Below are positions 17,746 through 26,810 of a DNA stretch of 64,000 nt, one piece after another. Made by a program: the position numbers and the translations under genes. Position 1 is the stretch's first letter. Every line of letters begins with the position of its first letter. The DNA comes from JAFIFT01 sp020051095 (GTDB lineage Bacteria > Pseudomonadota > Gammaproteobacteria > Legionellales > Legionellaceae). A model generated the notes under the pieces. It was not told the origin of the DNA. It did no database searches and was given only the letters and a program-made list of their open reading frames with translations. The stretch is from positions 124,001 through 188,000 of the forward strand of contig NZ_CAXMZT010000006.1 in assembly GCF_964199965.1 (NCBI RefSeq), read 5' to 3'.

Positions 17746-18333
17746 TTATTTTCTTCGATGCTGGATTAATTCTGAAATTAATTCTGGCCGATTCAACCCC
17801 AATCGCGAGAATATTTCAGTTAACTTACCCCAAGCATTTTCCTTTTCAATGCTACTAACCACCATATCAAATCCTTTATCCTTGTCTTTTGCTTTACCCC
17901 AGCCATGGATATAACTAAGTCCTAGCAGCCGCATCGCTTCAATGTGACCTAGGTTGGTAGCCGCCTCAAGATAGATATGAGCTTGCTCATAGCAACTATC
18001 TCGTTGCTTTAGATTTGAGGGATGTGAGAATAGCCCTTCTTCTTCTAAATGCTGACGATAGTTCGCTTCATCCATCATATATTTTCCAAGATGATAACTG
18101 GATTCAGCATCATGGAGACCTGCAGCCACACGATAACTTTCAATTATCTGTATTTGTGCATGGGGATACCGCTTTTTGCCGATTAGTTTTTGGTACAGTT
18201 TAATGAGTTTTTTGTATATCTTTATTTCTTTTTTTAATGCCGATTCAGAAGGCTCAGCATTCAGTCGGCCAGCTTGGTACGCTTTAACTCTCTTTAATAG
18301 TTTGTTAATTTGGCGTTGTCGAATATTAAACAT
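17746..18333 (-). CDS. Sel1-repeat-like protein
   Basis: This is a 195-residue soluble protein without a signal peptide. Residues about 70-170 show two Sel1/TPR-like helical repeats: AAGLHDAESSYHLGKYM and AATNLGHIEAMRLLGLSYIHGWG, the latter a good Sel1 match. The N-terminal 60 residues are Lys-rich and helical. Sel1 proteins in Legionella include host-interaction factors, but many are cytoplasmic adaptors, so the role here is open. It follows the small membrane-protein gene by 12 bases and is the last gene of a three-gene unit starting with the Nudix gene. Confidence 0.6.
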   Translation of the reverse strand: MFNIRQRQINKLLKRVKAYQAGRLNAEPSESALKKEIKIYKKLIKLYQKLIGKKRYPHAQIQIIESYRVAAGLHDAESSYHLGKYMMDEANYRQHLEEEGLFSHPSNLKQRDSCYEQAHIYLEAATNLGHIEAMRLLGLSYIHGWGKAKDKDKGFDMVVSSIEKENAWGKLTEIFSRLGLNRPELISELIQHRRK

Positions 18334-18345
18334 GATCTATCTTCC

Positions 18346-18831
18346 TTAACTTGCAGGGGCAGGGACTGATATTAGCCACTCCACAGTAAACAATACAACT
18401 AAGGCAACCAGCATTAATAATACCAATTTGGTTGCAAAGCTTATATCTTGTTTGATCGGACCAAGTGCAGCAGATGTAGGCTGAGGCGCTTCATCAACAG
18501 GAATCGATGTTCTCACCTTATTTTCTTCTTCTCTGACAATCTTGTTATCAATATAATTGGAAATAATGCTGGAAATCAACATAAAAACCAGCGCTGGAAG
18601 TGCATAGGTTAAGAATGTTAGAACCTTGGATAATCGTACACTCATCCCTAAGTCAAATTGCAAGTAAAATAGCCAACTTAAAACCAGTTCGGGAATATCA
18701 TATCGTAAATCCCAAATTAAAAATGGGATTATATAGAGACTATATAAGATAAACACCCAAAACAGCACCAACATGGTTAAGCCTATCACATATAATTTGG
18801 GACTTTTTTGATATCTATCTTGCTCAAGCAT
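18346..18831 (-). CDS. Hypothetical three-TM membrane protein
   Basis: I do not recognise a family. The 161-residue protein shows three hydrophobic segments, roughly residues 12-42, 68-92 and 132-155, with a polar loop rich in Glu, Pro and Ser between the second and third. I use the ATG at 18831, which has AAAAGG 7 bases upstream and starts 11 bases after the Nudix stop, in preference to a longer reading that would overlap that gene. Operon position suggests coexpression with the Nudix hydrolase and the Sel1-like protein. Confidence 0.55.
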   Translation of the reverse strand: MLEQDRYQKSPKLYVIGLTMLVLFWVFILYSLYIIPFLIWDLRYDIPELVLSWLFYLQFDLGMSVRLSKVLTFLTYALPALVFMLISSIISNYIDNKIVREEENKVRTSIPVDEAPQPTSAALGPIKQDISFATKLVLLMLVALVVLFTVEWLISVPAPAS

Positions 18832-18841
18832 ACTAGACCTT

Positions 18842-19477
18842 TTAATCAAAAACCGTGACTTTATTACCTTGTTTATATAAAGTATAGAGCTGTTGAATTT
18901 GTTTTTCAGTAATTCGATATTGAGACAAAGTTGGTAATTTATCAATAGGAAAAAATTTTATATCTTCAATTTCGTGGCTAAACTTTCGCGTTCCACCTTT
19001 CAGCTCACAGGCAAATATCGCTTTATAAATATAAGGCCAATGAGGTGGGTGATCATGATGCGCTGTATCCCAATAAGCCATTAAATAATCGGCTTCAACG
19101 CGAAACCCTGTTTCTTCTAATACTTCTCGGATGACGCATTGGGAAGGTGTCTGATTGACGTCGGCCCATCCTCCCGGTAAAGACCATTTGCTATCTTGTG
19201 CTTCTTGAACAAGGCAAATGGAATCCTCTTTAACGATAAAGGCTCTAACATCCAGCTTTGGACAAGCATACCCTTTTTGTTGTAAAAATGCTTTGTATAA
19301 TGCGCTTTTATCTGCGTCAGTTAGCTCGGCCATCATTTGAGCAGAAATTGCAACCAACTTCTCATACCGCTCCCAATCATACACATCTTTCGTATAACTA
19401 AGGCCTGTCTGTGCTATCGCTTGAATCTCAGTTGCCCATCTTAACCACAATGACTGCTCTTGTATTGTTTTAACCAT
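18842..19477 (-). CDS. Nudix hydrolase with N-terminal Nudix_N-type domain
   Basis: This 211-residue protein has an N-terminal helical region (about 1-70) resembling the Nudix_N domain of nucleoside-diphosphate-X hydrolases, followed by the catalytic domain. The Nudix box spans 103-125, with the metal-binding REVLEETG intact at 117-124. The first conserved Glu of the box (GX5E) is Gln109. Substrate class is probably nucleotide-sugar-like or small nucleoside diphosphates, by family only. It is the first gene of an operon with the membrane and Sel1-like proteins. Confidence 0.85.
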   Translation of the reverse strand: MVKTIQEQSLWLRWATEIQAIAQTGLSYTKDVYDWERYEKLVAISAQMMAELTDADKSALYKAFLQQKGYACPKLDVRAFIVKEDSICLVQEAQDSKWSLPGGWADVNQTPSQCVIREVLEETGFRVEADYLMAYWDTAHHDHPPHWPYIYKAIFACELKGGTRKFSHEIEDIKFFPIDKLPTLSQYRITEKQIQQLYTLYKQGNKVTVFD

Positions 19478-19793
19478 CGATTGCTCCTCAAGGATTTGGT
19501 TATCGGAATCACTGATACTCAGACAACCAAAAGCACCATCAGCGGCAATATAATCTATTGATATTATTTAAAAATAGCACATTCTTAATGAAAATGTTAA
19601 AATTAATCATTACGATTCAAGTCTAAAAGGAATCGGCTTCGCCGATGCTTCCCGAATTACGGCAAAAGGCCTCCATACGGGCTAATGTTGATCGTAGTCC
19701 GTATGGAGCAAAGCGGAATGTGGGTATAACTCGGCGAAGCCGAGACAGTGTGAATTTGGGCTTATCCATTTTAATTAATGATTTTGAGAAATT
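19478..19793. other. Divergent intergenic region (Nudix / ppsR) holding a palindromic repeat
   Basis: This gap of 316 bases lies between divergently transcribed genes. About a third is the nested palindrome at 19632-19744. The rest is AT-rich and should hold both promoters. No convincing ORF was found; the reading frame through the palindrome has no ribosome site and looks accidental. Confidence 0.5.
19632..19744. repeat. REP/MITE-like element with three nested palindromes
   Basis: Two end palindromes, ATCGGCTTCGCCGAT (19632-19646) and CTCGGCGAAGCCGAG (19730-19744), are each self-complementary. They also pair with each other over 13 bases as terminal inverted repeats. The centre has a perfect 10-base stem, CTCCATACGG (19671-19680) with CCGTATGGAG (19699-19708). 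This cloverleaf-like layout fits a REP- or MITE-type element. Confidence 0.6.
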
Positions 19794-20612
19794 ATGTCGC
19801 GTACAATATTTATGGTATCAGATGGAACGGGGATTACAGCTGAAACATTGGGAAACAGCCTGATGACCCAATTTGACCACGTTCAAACTAAAAACATTAC
19901 CCTCCCCTATGTCAACTCATTACCAAAAGCCTATGAAGCCGTTGATAAGATCAATAGTGTTGCTCAATCAAGTAAAGAAAGGCCCATTGTATTTGTAACG
20001 ATTGTCCAACCTGAAATTTTAGCGATTCTGAAAGAGGCGAATGCGTTCATGGTTGATCTATTTACCACATTTTTATCTCCCTTGGAAAATGAGTTAGGTG
20101 TTCGATCGTCCTATAGTGTTGGAAAAAGCCACGCCGTTAAAAATGGCCAAGCCTATCGAAATCGCATCGAGGCCGTGGATTATGCACTACAGCATGATGA
20201 TGGCATACGTCTCAAAGGGTATGATAAGGCAGACATTATCCTCATTGGGGTCTCTCGTAGTGGAAAAACACCGAGTTGTTTGTATATGGCGCTTCACTTT
20301 GGCGCATTTGCTGCCAATTACCCTTTCACAGAAGAAGATTTAACCCGCACGAGTCTTCCTGAGTGTTTAAAACCCTATAAAAATAAATTGTTTGGCCTAA
20401 CCATTGACTGTGACCGACTTCAACAAATACGCAGTGAAAGAAGACCCAACAGTAAGTATGCATCCGTTGAGACATGCCGCATTGAAACATCCCAAATTGA
20501 AGCGATATATCAGCATGAAAATATCCCTTATATCAATTCAACCGCCTGCTCAATTGAGGAAATTAGTACGAAAGTCCTCTCAACGATTGGCTTCCAGCGA
20601 CGTTTTAAATGA
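19794..20612 (+). CDS. ppsR: PEP synthase regulatory protein (kinase/pyrophosphorylase)
   Basis: PpsR is a bifunctional enzyme that inactivates phosphoenolpyruvate synthase by ADP-dependent Thr phosphorylation and reactivates it by Pi-dependent dephosphorylation. The 272-residue protein starts with FMVSDGTGITAETLG and carries the P-loop GVSRSGKTP (152-160), both diagnostic of this (former DUF299) family. The gene for its target PpsA is not in the window. The start ATG is 3' of the palindromic repeat, so the promoter probably lies within about 50 bases of that repeat. Confidence 0.95.
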   Translation: MSRTIFMVSDGTGITAETLGNSLMTQFDHVQTKNITLPYVNSLPKAYEAVDKINSVAQSSKERPIVFVTIVQPEILAILKEANAFMVDLFTTFLSPLENELGVRSSYSVGKSHAVKNGQAYRNRIEAVDYALQHDDGIRLKGYDKADIILIGVSRSGKTPSCLYMALHFGAFAANYPFTEEDLTRTSLPECLKPYKNKLFGLTIDCDRLQQIRSERRPNSKYASVETCRIETSQIEAIYQHENIPYINSTACSIEEISTKVLSTIGFQRRFK

Positions 20613-20662
20613 GTAAACGGTTTAGCACTACCCAGCTTATCGCAAGGTAATGCTAAATTATG

Positions 20663-22540
20663 CTAATCCACGCACCCACCAACTAACATACGATTCATTC
20701 GGCGAACAAATTCACCCGGATTATCTAATTGTCCGCCTTCAGCAAGTAATGCTTGGTCAAACAACAAATAGACCCATTCTTTAAATTTCTCATCATCAGT
20801 GACGGCATGAAGGTTTTTGATTAACGAGTGATCGGGATTTATCTCCAAAACGGGTTTAGTTGCCGGTAATTGCTGACCTGCTGCCTGAAGAATACGCTGC
20901 ATTTCAAGTCCCATGTCTTGATCATCAGCCACCACACAAGCGGGCGAATCCGTTAGGCGATTAGATAATTTCACCGATTTAACTTTTTCACCTAAAATCG
21001 TTTGAATTTGAGACAACATCGATTCAAATGACTTTTCCTTCTCCTTAATGGCTGCTTGCTCTTCTTCATTATTATCCAGTTTGACATCCCCTTTAGCGAT
21101 TGATTTCAAAGGTTTTTCATCAAACTCACTTAAATAACTGACTAACCATTCATCGACTTTATCGCTGAGCAGCAAGACTTCTATTTCCTTTTTACGGAAT
21201 ATTTCTAAATGAGGGCTATTTTTAGCGGCATTATAACTGGAAGCCGTGATGTAATAGATTTGGTCTTGCCCTTCCTTCATTCGACTCACATAATCAGTTA
21301 GTGAAACCGTTTGCTGATCATCCGCATTATGGGTGGAGGCAAAGCGTAGCAACTTGGCGATTTCTTCTTTATTGCTATAGTCTTCAATCGGTCCTTCTTT
21401 CAATACAAGGCCGAATTCTTTCCAAAATTTTTGATACTTGTCGTCTTCTTGTTTGCTTAATTTTTCCAACATCGATAGTACGCGCTTAGTACAGGCTGAG
21501 CGGATAGCATCTACTTGTTTGTTATCTTGCAAAATTTCACGTGACACATTTAAGGGTAAATCGCTCGCATCAATGATTCCCTTCACAAAGCGTAAGTACC
21601 GTGGCAAGAACTGATTAACATCATCCATGATAAATACACGTTTGACATATAGCTTCAAGCCATGTTTGGCTTCATGTTGCCATAAATCATACGGTGCAGA
21701 AGAGGGAATGTAGAGCAAGGAAATATAATCGTGTTTTCCTTCCACATGATTATGCGTCCAGGTAAGTGGGGTCTGGTAGTCATGGGATATGGATTTGTAA
21801 AACTCTTCATATTGCTCGCTGCTGATTTCTGACTTGCTTAATGTCCAAAGTGCTGTTGCTTTATTAATGGTTTCAAAATCATCAGACTCTTTTCCCTCGT
21901 CATCCATTTTCTTCATTTGAATTGGCCAACACACATGGTCGGAATATTTATTAATGATTGAGCGTAAGCGGTAATCGCTTAAAAACTCATCCTCGTCTTT
22001 TTTCAAATGAAGAATTATCTCTGTGCCACGATGTGATAATGTTTTATCATCGACAGTGAACTCACCATCTCCGGACGATTGCCAAACAACCCCTTCCTTC
22101 GCAGAAACACCCGCCTTTCGCGTATGAACAGTCACTTTGTCAGCCACAATAAATGCCGAATAAAAACCAACGCCAAATTGACCTATCAAATGAGAATCTT
22201 TGGCTTGATCGCCCGATAAGTGACTTAAAAACTCTTTTGTACCTGATTTTGCAAGGGTCCCTAAATTAGCAATGGTTTCTTCTTTGCTCATGCCAATGCC
22301 ATTGTCGCGAATGACAATTTGCTTTTTCTTTTCATCCACTTCAAGGGTAATTTTTAAATCGGAATCATTCTCATACAGCTCACTGTTACTTAATGCCAAA
22401 AAACGCAACTTATCCAGTGCATCCGATGCATTAGAAATTAACTCTCTTAAAAAGATTTCTTTGTTAGAGTAAAGTGAGTGAATCACCAAGTTAAGCATTT
22501 GTTTGACTTCAGTCTGAAATCCCATCGTTTGTTTTGTCAT
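20663..22540 (-). CDS. htpG: Molecular chaperone HtpG (Hsp90)
   Basis: This ATP-dependent Hsp90 chaperone of 625 residues has the usual bacterial length. The N-terminal GHKL ATPase shows LISNASDALDKLR, RDNGIGMSKEE and the lid/glycine segment LIGQFGVGFYSAF. The middle domain has LPLNVSREILQ with the catalytic Arg, and a C-terminal dimerisation domain is present. A sigma-32-type promoter lies just upstream, consistent with heat-shock control. The gene appears monocistronic. Confidence 0.97.
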   Translation of the reverse strand: MTKQTMGFQTEVKQMLNLVIHSLYSNKEIFLRELISNASDALDKLRFLALSNSELYENDSDLKITLEVDEKKKQIVIRDNGIGMSKEETIANLGTLAKSGTKEFLSHLSGDQAKDSHLIGQFGVGFYSAFIVADKVTVHTRKAGVSAKEGVVWQSSGDGEFTVDDKTLSHRGTEIILHLKKDEDEFLSDYRLRSIINKYSDHVCWPIQMKKMDDEGKESDDFETINKATALWTLSKSEISSEQYEEFYKSISHDYQTPLTWTHNHVEGKHDYISLLYIPSSAPYDLWQHEAKHGLKLYVKRVFIMDDVNQFLPRYLRFVKGIIDASDLPLNVSREILQDNKQVDAIRSACTKRVLSMLEKLSKQEDDKYQKFWKEFGLVLKEGPIEDYSNKEEIAKLLRFASTHNADDQQTVSLTDYVSRMKEGQDQIYYITASSYNAAKNSPHLEIFRKKEIEVLLLSDKVDEWLVSYLSEFDEKPLKSIAKGDVKLDNNEEEQAAIKEKEKSFESMLSQIQTILGEKVKSVKLSNRLTDSPACVVADDQDMGLEMQRILQAAGQQLPATKPVLEINPDHSLIKNLHAVTDDEKFKEWVYLLFDQALLAEGGQLDNPGEFVRRMNRMLVGGCVD

Positions 22541-22580
22541 TGAATACTCCCATCATTTCTGAATCTATCAATGAGATTGA

Positions 22581-22608
22581 ATATGGGGAATATAATCGAA
22601 AATTCAAG
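22581..22608 (-). promoter_or_regulatory. Sigma-32 (RpoH) heat-shock promoter of htpG
   Basis: On the minus strand CTTGAA (22608-22603) is followed by a 14-base spacer and CCCCATAT (22588-22581). This closely matches the RpoH consensus CTTGAAA-N13/14-CCCCATNT. It lies about 40 bases upstream of the htpG ATG. The motif is seen directly; activity is inferred from the consensus and the gene's role. Confidence 0.78.
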
Positions 22609-22656
22609 GGGCAAATGTTACTGGATAACAAAAGAGTCAATCGGTGTGCCGTGAAT

Positions 22657-23214
22657 CTAAGGCCTACCACCGGTTGCAGGTCTACCCATGCCAACACGCG
22701 GTCGATGCATATGGAAAGTGACCGTTTCAGAAGTGTTTAACACAGCGCCCTTATCTGATAATACTTGCACGGAGACCGTATGAGAACCGCGAAACACATT
22801 GGTTAAGGTAAAGGTTGTCGTATTCTGAGGATCACCGATAGGCTTACCATCATAGATAAGTTGAACTTTATCATTTTTCCTGAGCTTCGGCTCTAACTCA
22901 ACCAAAATAGGCACTAACCCTTGGTTGTTTCGAATAGTCGCTTCCGGGGTGGGCTGCACAATGCTTAAAACTTTATATCCGGGCGATACCTCATCGTCAT
23001 TTGCACTATCGGATTGATCATCGTCATTGGTTGCTTCTTTCGATGGCTCGGGGGGAGAATACGTTTGGATTGGAGGCAAATCAATTTGTTCAGCACCAGG
23101 GCGCGGTTGGTCAGTAAAATGAACTTGGCCACTGCTATCAGTCCATCGATAGATTTTAGCCTCTGCTGGAATATTAACCAGAAAAGCTAATACACCTAAC
23201 AAAAAAACACGCAT
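22657..23214 (-). CDS. DUF4124-domain exported protein
   Basis: This 185-residue protein has a signal peptide (MRVFLLGVLAFLVNIPAEA) directly followed by the DUF4124 signature KIYRWTDSSGQVHFTDQPRPGAEQ. An acidic, Ser/Pro-rich linker follows, then an Ig-like or CARDB-like C-terminal domain (about 85-170). Function unknown. DUF4124 genes often lie beside glnA in gammaproteobacteria, as here, where it is downstream on the same strand. I choose the ATG at 23214, with GGAG 6 bases upstream, over two earlier ATGs. Confidence 0.8.
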   Translation of the reverse strand: MRVFLLGVLAFLVNIPAEAKIYRWTDSSGQVHFTDQPRPGAEQIDLPPIQTYSPPEPSKEATNDDDQSDSANDDEVSPGYKVLSIVQPTPEATIRNNQGLVPILVELEPKLRKNDKVQLIYDGKPIGDPQNTTTFTLTNVFRGSHTVSVQVLSDKGAVLNTSETVTFHMHRPRVGMGRPATGGRP

Positions 23215-23336
23215 TGTGTTCTCCATAACCACCACTTGCCGGATTTTAAAAACCTCTGCTGACCGTTTCGGTTGAGTCAGACCCTTTTTCTCATCGACAT
23301 GACTGCCGCTTTCAATCCGAGAATTAAGGGTCCGAC

Positions 23337-23359
23337 AATTAGGGAAAGCCCCTAATTGA
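23337..23359 (-). terminator. Hairpin after glnA
   Basis: CAATTAGG and CCTAATTG pair around a short loop 9 bases after the glnA stop. It lacks a strong T-run. It may reduce read-through from glnA into the DUF4124 gene or stabilise the glnA mRNA. Confidence 0.35.
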
Positions 23360-23367
23360 ACCTATAA

Positions 23368-24783
23368 TTATAAACTATAGTATAAATGAAACTCAATGGG
23401 GTGCACCCAGCTCCTAACCTGCTGAATTTCTTCTCGCTTAATGCGAATATAGCTCTCCAAGAAAGGTCGGCTAAACACGTCACCTTGCAATAGAAAGTCA
23501 TGATCATCTTGCAGACAATTTAATGCTTCTTCCAGAGATGAAGCAACCGTTGGCACATCCTTTAATTCTTCCGGTGGTAAATCATAGAGGTCTTTATCAA
23601 TTGGATCACCGGGATGAATTTTGTTAATGATACCATCGATACCTGCAAGCATCATTGCTGAAAATGCGAGATAAGGGTTGGCCATGGGATCGGGGAAGCG
23701 CACTTCAATACGACGCCCTTTTGGACTAATCACATGGGGTATACGGATGGACGCTGAGCGGTTACGAGCAGAATAAGCTAACAGAACAGGCGCTTCAAAA
23801 CCAGGGACCAAACGCTTATAACTGACTGTTGCGGGGTTAGTAAAGGCATTCAGTGCACGGGCATGTTTAATAATACCGCCAATATAGTGCAACGCCATTT
23901 CCGATAAGCCCGCGTATTGATCACCGTAAAATAGGTTAGTGCCGTCTTTAGACAGTGACTGATGGCAATGCATACCACTCCCATTATCACCGACTAATGG
24001 CTTGGGCATAAAGGTTGCTGTCTTACCAAAATTATGGGCAACATTATGGATAACATATTTTAATTCTTGCAACTCATCCGCTTTCGCAGTCAGTGTGTTG
24101 TACTTGGTTGCCACTTCACATTGGTTACCTGTTGCTACTTCATGGTGGTGGGCTTCTGTTTGAATGCCCAATTCTTCAAGAATCAAGCACATAGCAGAAC
24201 GAATATCTTGCGATGAATCAACCGGTGGCACTGGAAAATAACCGCCTTTAACTCCAGGACGATGGCCAATATTACCGCCTTCATACACTTTGCCAGAGTT
24301 CCACTCTGCTTCTTCTGAATCAAGCTTATAAAAACAACCGCTAATCCCAGTTTCCCAACGGGCATCATCAAATAAAAAGAATTCAGGTTCAGGACCGAAG
24401 AACACTTTATCGGCAATTCCCGTAGATTTAAGGTATGCTTCCGCTCTTTGAGAAATTGAGCGAGGGTCCCGGTCGTATCCCAAGTTGGTTTGAGGGTCAA
24501 CCACATTACAGCGCACAAACACTGTCTCATCTTGGAAAAATGGATCCAGTTTAACGGTGCTTTGATCAGGCATTAATACCAGATCAGATTTTTCAATTCC
24601 CTGCCAGCCTTTGATGGATGAACCATCAAACGCCTTACCGTTTTCAAGAAAATCGTCATCGACTGCTGATACGGGGATGGTAATGTGTTGTTCCTTACCT
24701 CGCGTATCGGTAAAACGCAAATCAACAAATTTTGCGCCGTACTGATCAATTGCACCCAATAGATCATTCTGGGTCATAGCCAT
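23368..24783 (-). CDS. glnA: Glutamine synthetase type I
   Basis: GlnA makes glutamine from glutamate, ammonia and ATP as a dodecamer. The 471-residue protein has the beta-grasp N-domain, the NGSGMHCHQS ATP/glutamate site and the KPLVGDN segment. The adenylylation loop DLYDLPPEE places Tyr400 opposite E. coli Tyr397, so activity should be controlled by GlnE-type adenylylation (GSI-beta). The ATG at 24783 has AGGAG 6 bases upstream; a reading from 24852 adds an unlikely extension. No ntrBC genes follow and I see no clear sigma-54 or NtrC site upstream. Confidence 0.96.
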   Translation of the reverse strand: MAMTQNDLLGAIDQYGAKFVDLRFTDTRGKEQHITIPVSAVDDDFLENGKAFDGSSIKGWQGIEKSDLVLMPDQSTVKLDPFFQDETVFVRCNVVDPQTNLGYDRDPRSISQRAEAYLKSTGIADKVFFGPEPEFFLFDDARWETGISGCFYKLDSEEAEWNSGKVYEGGNIGHRPGVKGGYFPVPPVDSSQDIRSAMCLILEELGIQTEAHHHEVATGNQCEVATKYNTLTAKADELQELKYVIHNVAHNFGKTATFMPKPLVGDNGSGMHCHQSLSKDGTNLFYGDQYAGLSEMALHYIGGIIKHARALNAFTNPATVSYKRLVPGFEAPVLLAYSARNRSASIRIPHVISPKGRRIEVRFPDPMANPYLAFSAMMLAGIDGIINKIHPGDPIDKDLYDLPPEELKDVPTVASSLEEALNCLQDDHDFLLQGDVFSRPFLESYIRIKREEIQQVRSWVHPIEFHLYYSL

Positions 24784-24923
24784 TTCTCTTTCTCCTAGGG
24801 ACACTATAAATTTTTTCATGATCATAGCTGCTTTTAGCGCGAAAATAAACAAATTCTAACCAATAAACCGTTTATTTATCGAATTAAATCCACAACACTA
24901 TTTTGCATGCAATAGGTGTACAC

Positions 24924-26018
24924 TTATGAATCGATCACACGTTCAAACTCAACTAAATTCGGTTGATAATCGAGATTCAATGGCAAGTCGGGACAAACAA
25001 AAAACTGGTCAATGACGGATTGAGGGATATCAGCGATTTGACCAAATTGCCATCGTGGTTTTTTGTCCTTGTCGATGACTTGGGCGCGCACCCCTTCATA
25101 AAAATCAGCGCATCGCATAAAGTGATATGCCACTGTATGGTCAAGTTGGTAAGTACTTGCTTGGTCACCGTCTCGAACTTTTTTCATGAGATCAAACGTA
25201 ACTCGCAAACTTAAAGGACATGCATTGTTTAGTTGGTTCAACGTTTGTTGTGCCCAGGCATCTGACATTTTCCCTAAGGCTTCTATCATCTCTTCCACGG
25301 AACCCTTTGAAAAGACGGTATCAATTCGATCGCGTAGCAACGCAATGGGGGCCTCGCCCTTTTGTGATTTATCCGATAATGCTGTTGTCAGCATTTGATA
25401 GATGGCTTTATCCGTACCATTTTCCTTAGCCATTGTTTGGATTTGTAACGCAACGTCATCCTCAAGAACACCTCCGACTAACCCTAAATAATGGGCATCA
25501 TGGGCATTCATACGTTGGCCTGTCAATGCCAAATAAAGGCCTGTAAAACCAGGACACTGACTCAAACGATAGCTCATGCCCACATCTGGGAAAAAGCCAA
25601 TCCCAGTCTCCGGCATGGCAAACATGGCTTTTTCAGTCGCATAGATGGTATTGGCAGGCATTAACAATCCCATTCCGCCACCAATTAAAAACCCATCGAC
25701 AATCGCCACCACGGGCTTGGAAAATTGGCCCATTGCGTAATCTAACCGATACTCATCGGCAAAAAAGGTCATTTGCCGGTCATGAAACCCTGCTTTGCCT
25801 TGTTCATAAAGCCAACGAATATCGCCACCGGCACAATAGACTTTTTGTTGTAACATGGGAAAAAGAAAGCATGTAATGTCGTCTCTTTGCGACCAATGGT
25901 AAGCATGCCAATGAATGGTTTTAATCATCGAATGCGTTAGTGAATTCAGCGCCTTTTCCCGAGACAATGTAAACACAGCCAGTTGATTTTCAATCGCAGT
26001 CTTCACCTCAACTAGCAT
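24924..26018 (-). CDS. 3-hydroxyisobutyryl-CoA hydrolase / enoyl-CoA hydratase-like (valine degradation)
   Basis: This crotonase-superfamily protein of 364 residues is of the ECH_2 (HIBCH) type, longer than ordinary hydratases. Diagnostic segments are CAGGDIRWLYE, the oxyanion segment GGGMGLLMP and MPETGIGFFPDVGMSYRL, plus the C-terminal extension ending CPDLPLNLDYQP. HIBCH hydrolyses 3-hydroxyisobutyryl-CoA in valine breakdown. It is third in the operon after isobutyryl-CoA dehydrogenase-like and enoyl-CoA hydratase genes, which supports that role. Its ATG is 4 bases from the preceding stop, with AAAGGAG in front. Confidence 0.87.
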   Translation of the reverse strand: MLVEVKTAIENQLAVFTLSREKALNSLTHSMIKTIHWHAYHWSQRDDITCFLFPMLQQKVYCAGGDIRWLYEQGKAGFHDRQMTFFADEYRLDYAMGQFSKPVVAIVDGFLIGGGMGLLMPANTIYATEKAMFAMPETGIGFFPDVGMSYRLSQCPGFTGLYLALTGQRMNAHDAHYLGLVGGVLEDDVALQIQTMAKENGTDKAIYQMLTTALSDKSQKGEAPIALLRDRIDTVFSKGSVEEMIEALGKMSDAWAQQTLNQLNNACPLSLRVTFDLMKKVRDGDQASTYQLDHTVAYHFMRCADFYEGVRAQVIDKDKKPRWQFGQIADIPQSVIDQFFVCPDLPLNLDYQPNLVEFERVIDS

Positions 26019-26021
26019 GGA

Positions 26022-26798
26022 TCATTCTCCTTTGAATTCGGCAGCACGCTTTTCTAAGAATGCGCTGACACCTTCTTGTTTATCAGCCGTTGCGCACGTT
26101 TTTGCAAAATGAACCGCCTCTAGATGCAAGGCATCATCTAACGCCATATCAAATCCTCTATCCACCACTTCCAAAACACTTTGAATGGCTAACGGTGCCA
26201 TTTGCGTAATTTGACGTAATCGGTCTTTGGCATGAGGGAGTAATTGACCTGCTTCAACGACATCGGAAACTAATCCCCAAGCCAAGGCTTCTTCGGCGCG
26301 GATGAAACGGCCCGATAAACAAAGGTCCATGGCTCGACCTTTACCCACTAATCGCGCCAACCGTTGCGTTCCTCCATACCCAGGGATAACACCGAGTTTG
26401 ACCTCAGGTTGGCCAAATTGGGCGTCAAAACTTGCGATACGGATGCTTGCGCTGATAGCCAGCTCACATCCGCCCCCAAACGCATAGCCATTGATGGCTG
26501 CAATGCTGGGTTTTCCCATTGTTTCTAAGGCACGAAATACCGATTGGCCTTGTTGAGCAAACTGATATCCCAGTTGAGCATCGCACTCAGCCAATCGTTT
26601 AATATCCGCACCCGCACAAAACGCCTTACCATTGCCAGTTAGAATGAGACCTTTGACTCGTTTATCCGACTTCGCTTGCTCAAATAGTTCTGCTAAACCA
26701 CGTAAAACCTGCTCATTGAGTGCATTGAGTTTTTCAGGTCGATTCAGAGTGATGGTAGCAAGTCCCTCTTTATCCACGTCATAATTAATATGTTCCAT
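26022..26798 (-). CDS. Enoyl-CoA hydratase
   Basis: This crotonase of 258 residues hydrates 2-enoyl-CoA. It has the CoA-binding FCAGADIKRL, the oxyanion hole GYAFGGGCELA and the second catalytic Glu in FGQPEVKLGVIPGYGGTQRL, so both catalytic glutamates are present. In this operon the natural substrate is probably methacrylyl-CoA from valine, though broad short-chain activity is equally possible. It follows the acyl-CoA dehydrogenase by 12 bases. Confidence 0.92.
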   Translation of the reverse strand: MEHINYDVDKEGLATITLNRPEKLNALNEQVLRGLAELFEQAKSDKRVKGLILTGNGKAFCAGADIKRLAECDAQLGYQFAQQGQSVFRALETMGKPSIAAINGYAFGGGCELAISASIRIASFDAQFGQPEVKLGVIPGYGGTQRLARLVGKGRAMDLCLSGRFIRAEEALAWGLVSDVVEAGQLLPHAKDRLRQITQMAPLAIQSVLEVVDRGFDMALDDALHLEAVHFAKTCATADKQEGVSAFLEKRAAEFKGE

Positions 26799-26810
26799 TC
26801 CCTACTCCTA

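Noticed and set aside
19645..19863. ORF running out of the palindromic repeat into ppsR
   Set aside because: It is in the wrong frame for ppsR, begins inside the repeat and has no start signal.
24784..24923. Sigma-54/NtrC control of glnA
   Set aside because: No TGGCAC-N5-TTGC or NtrC-type TGCACC palindrome could be found upstream.
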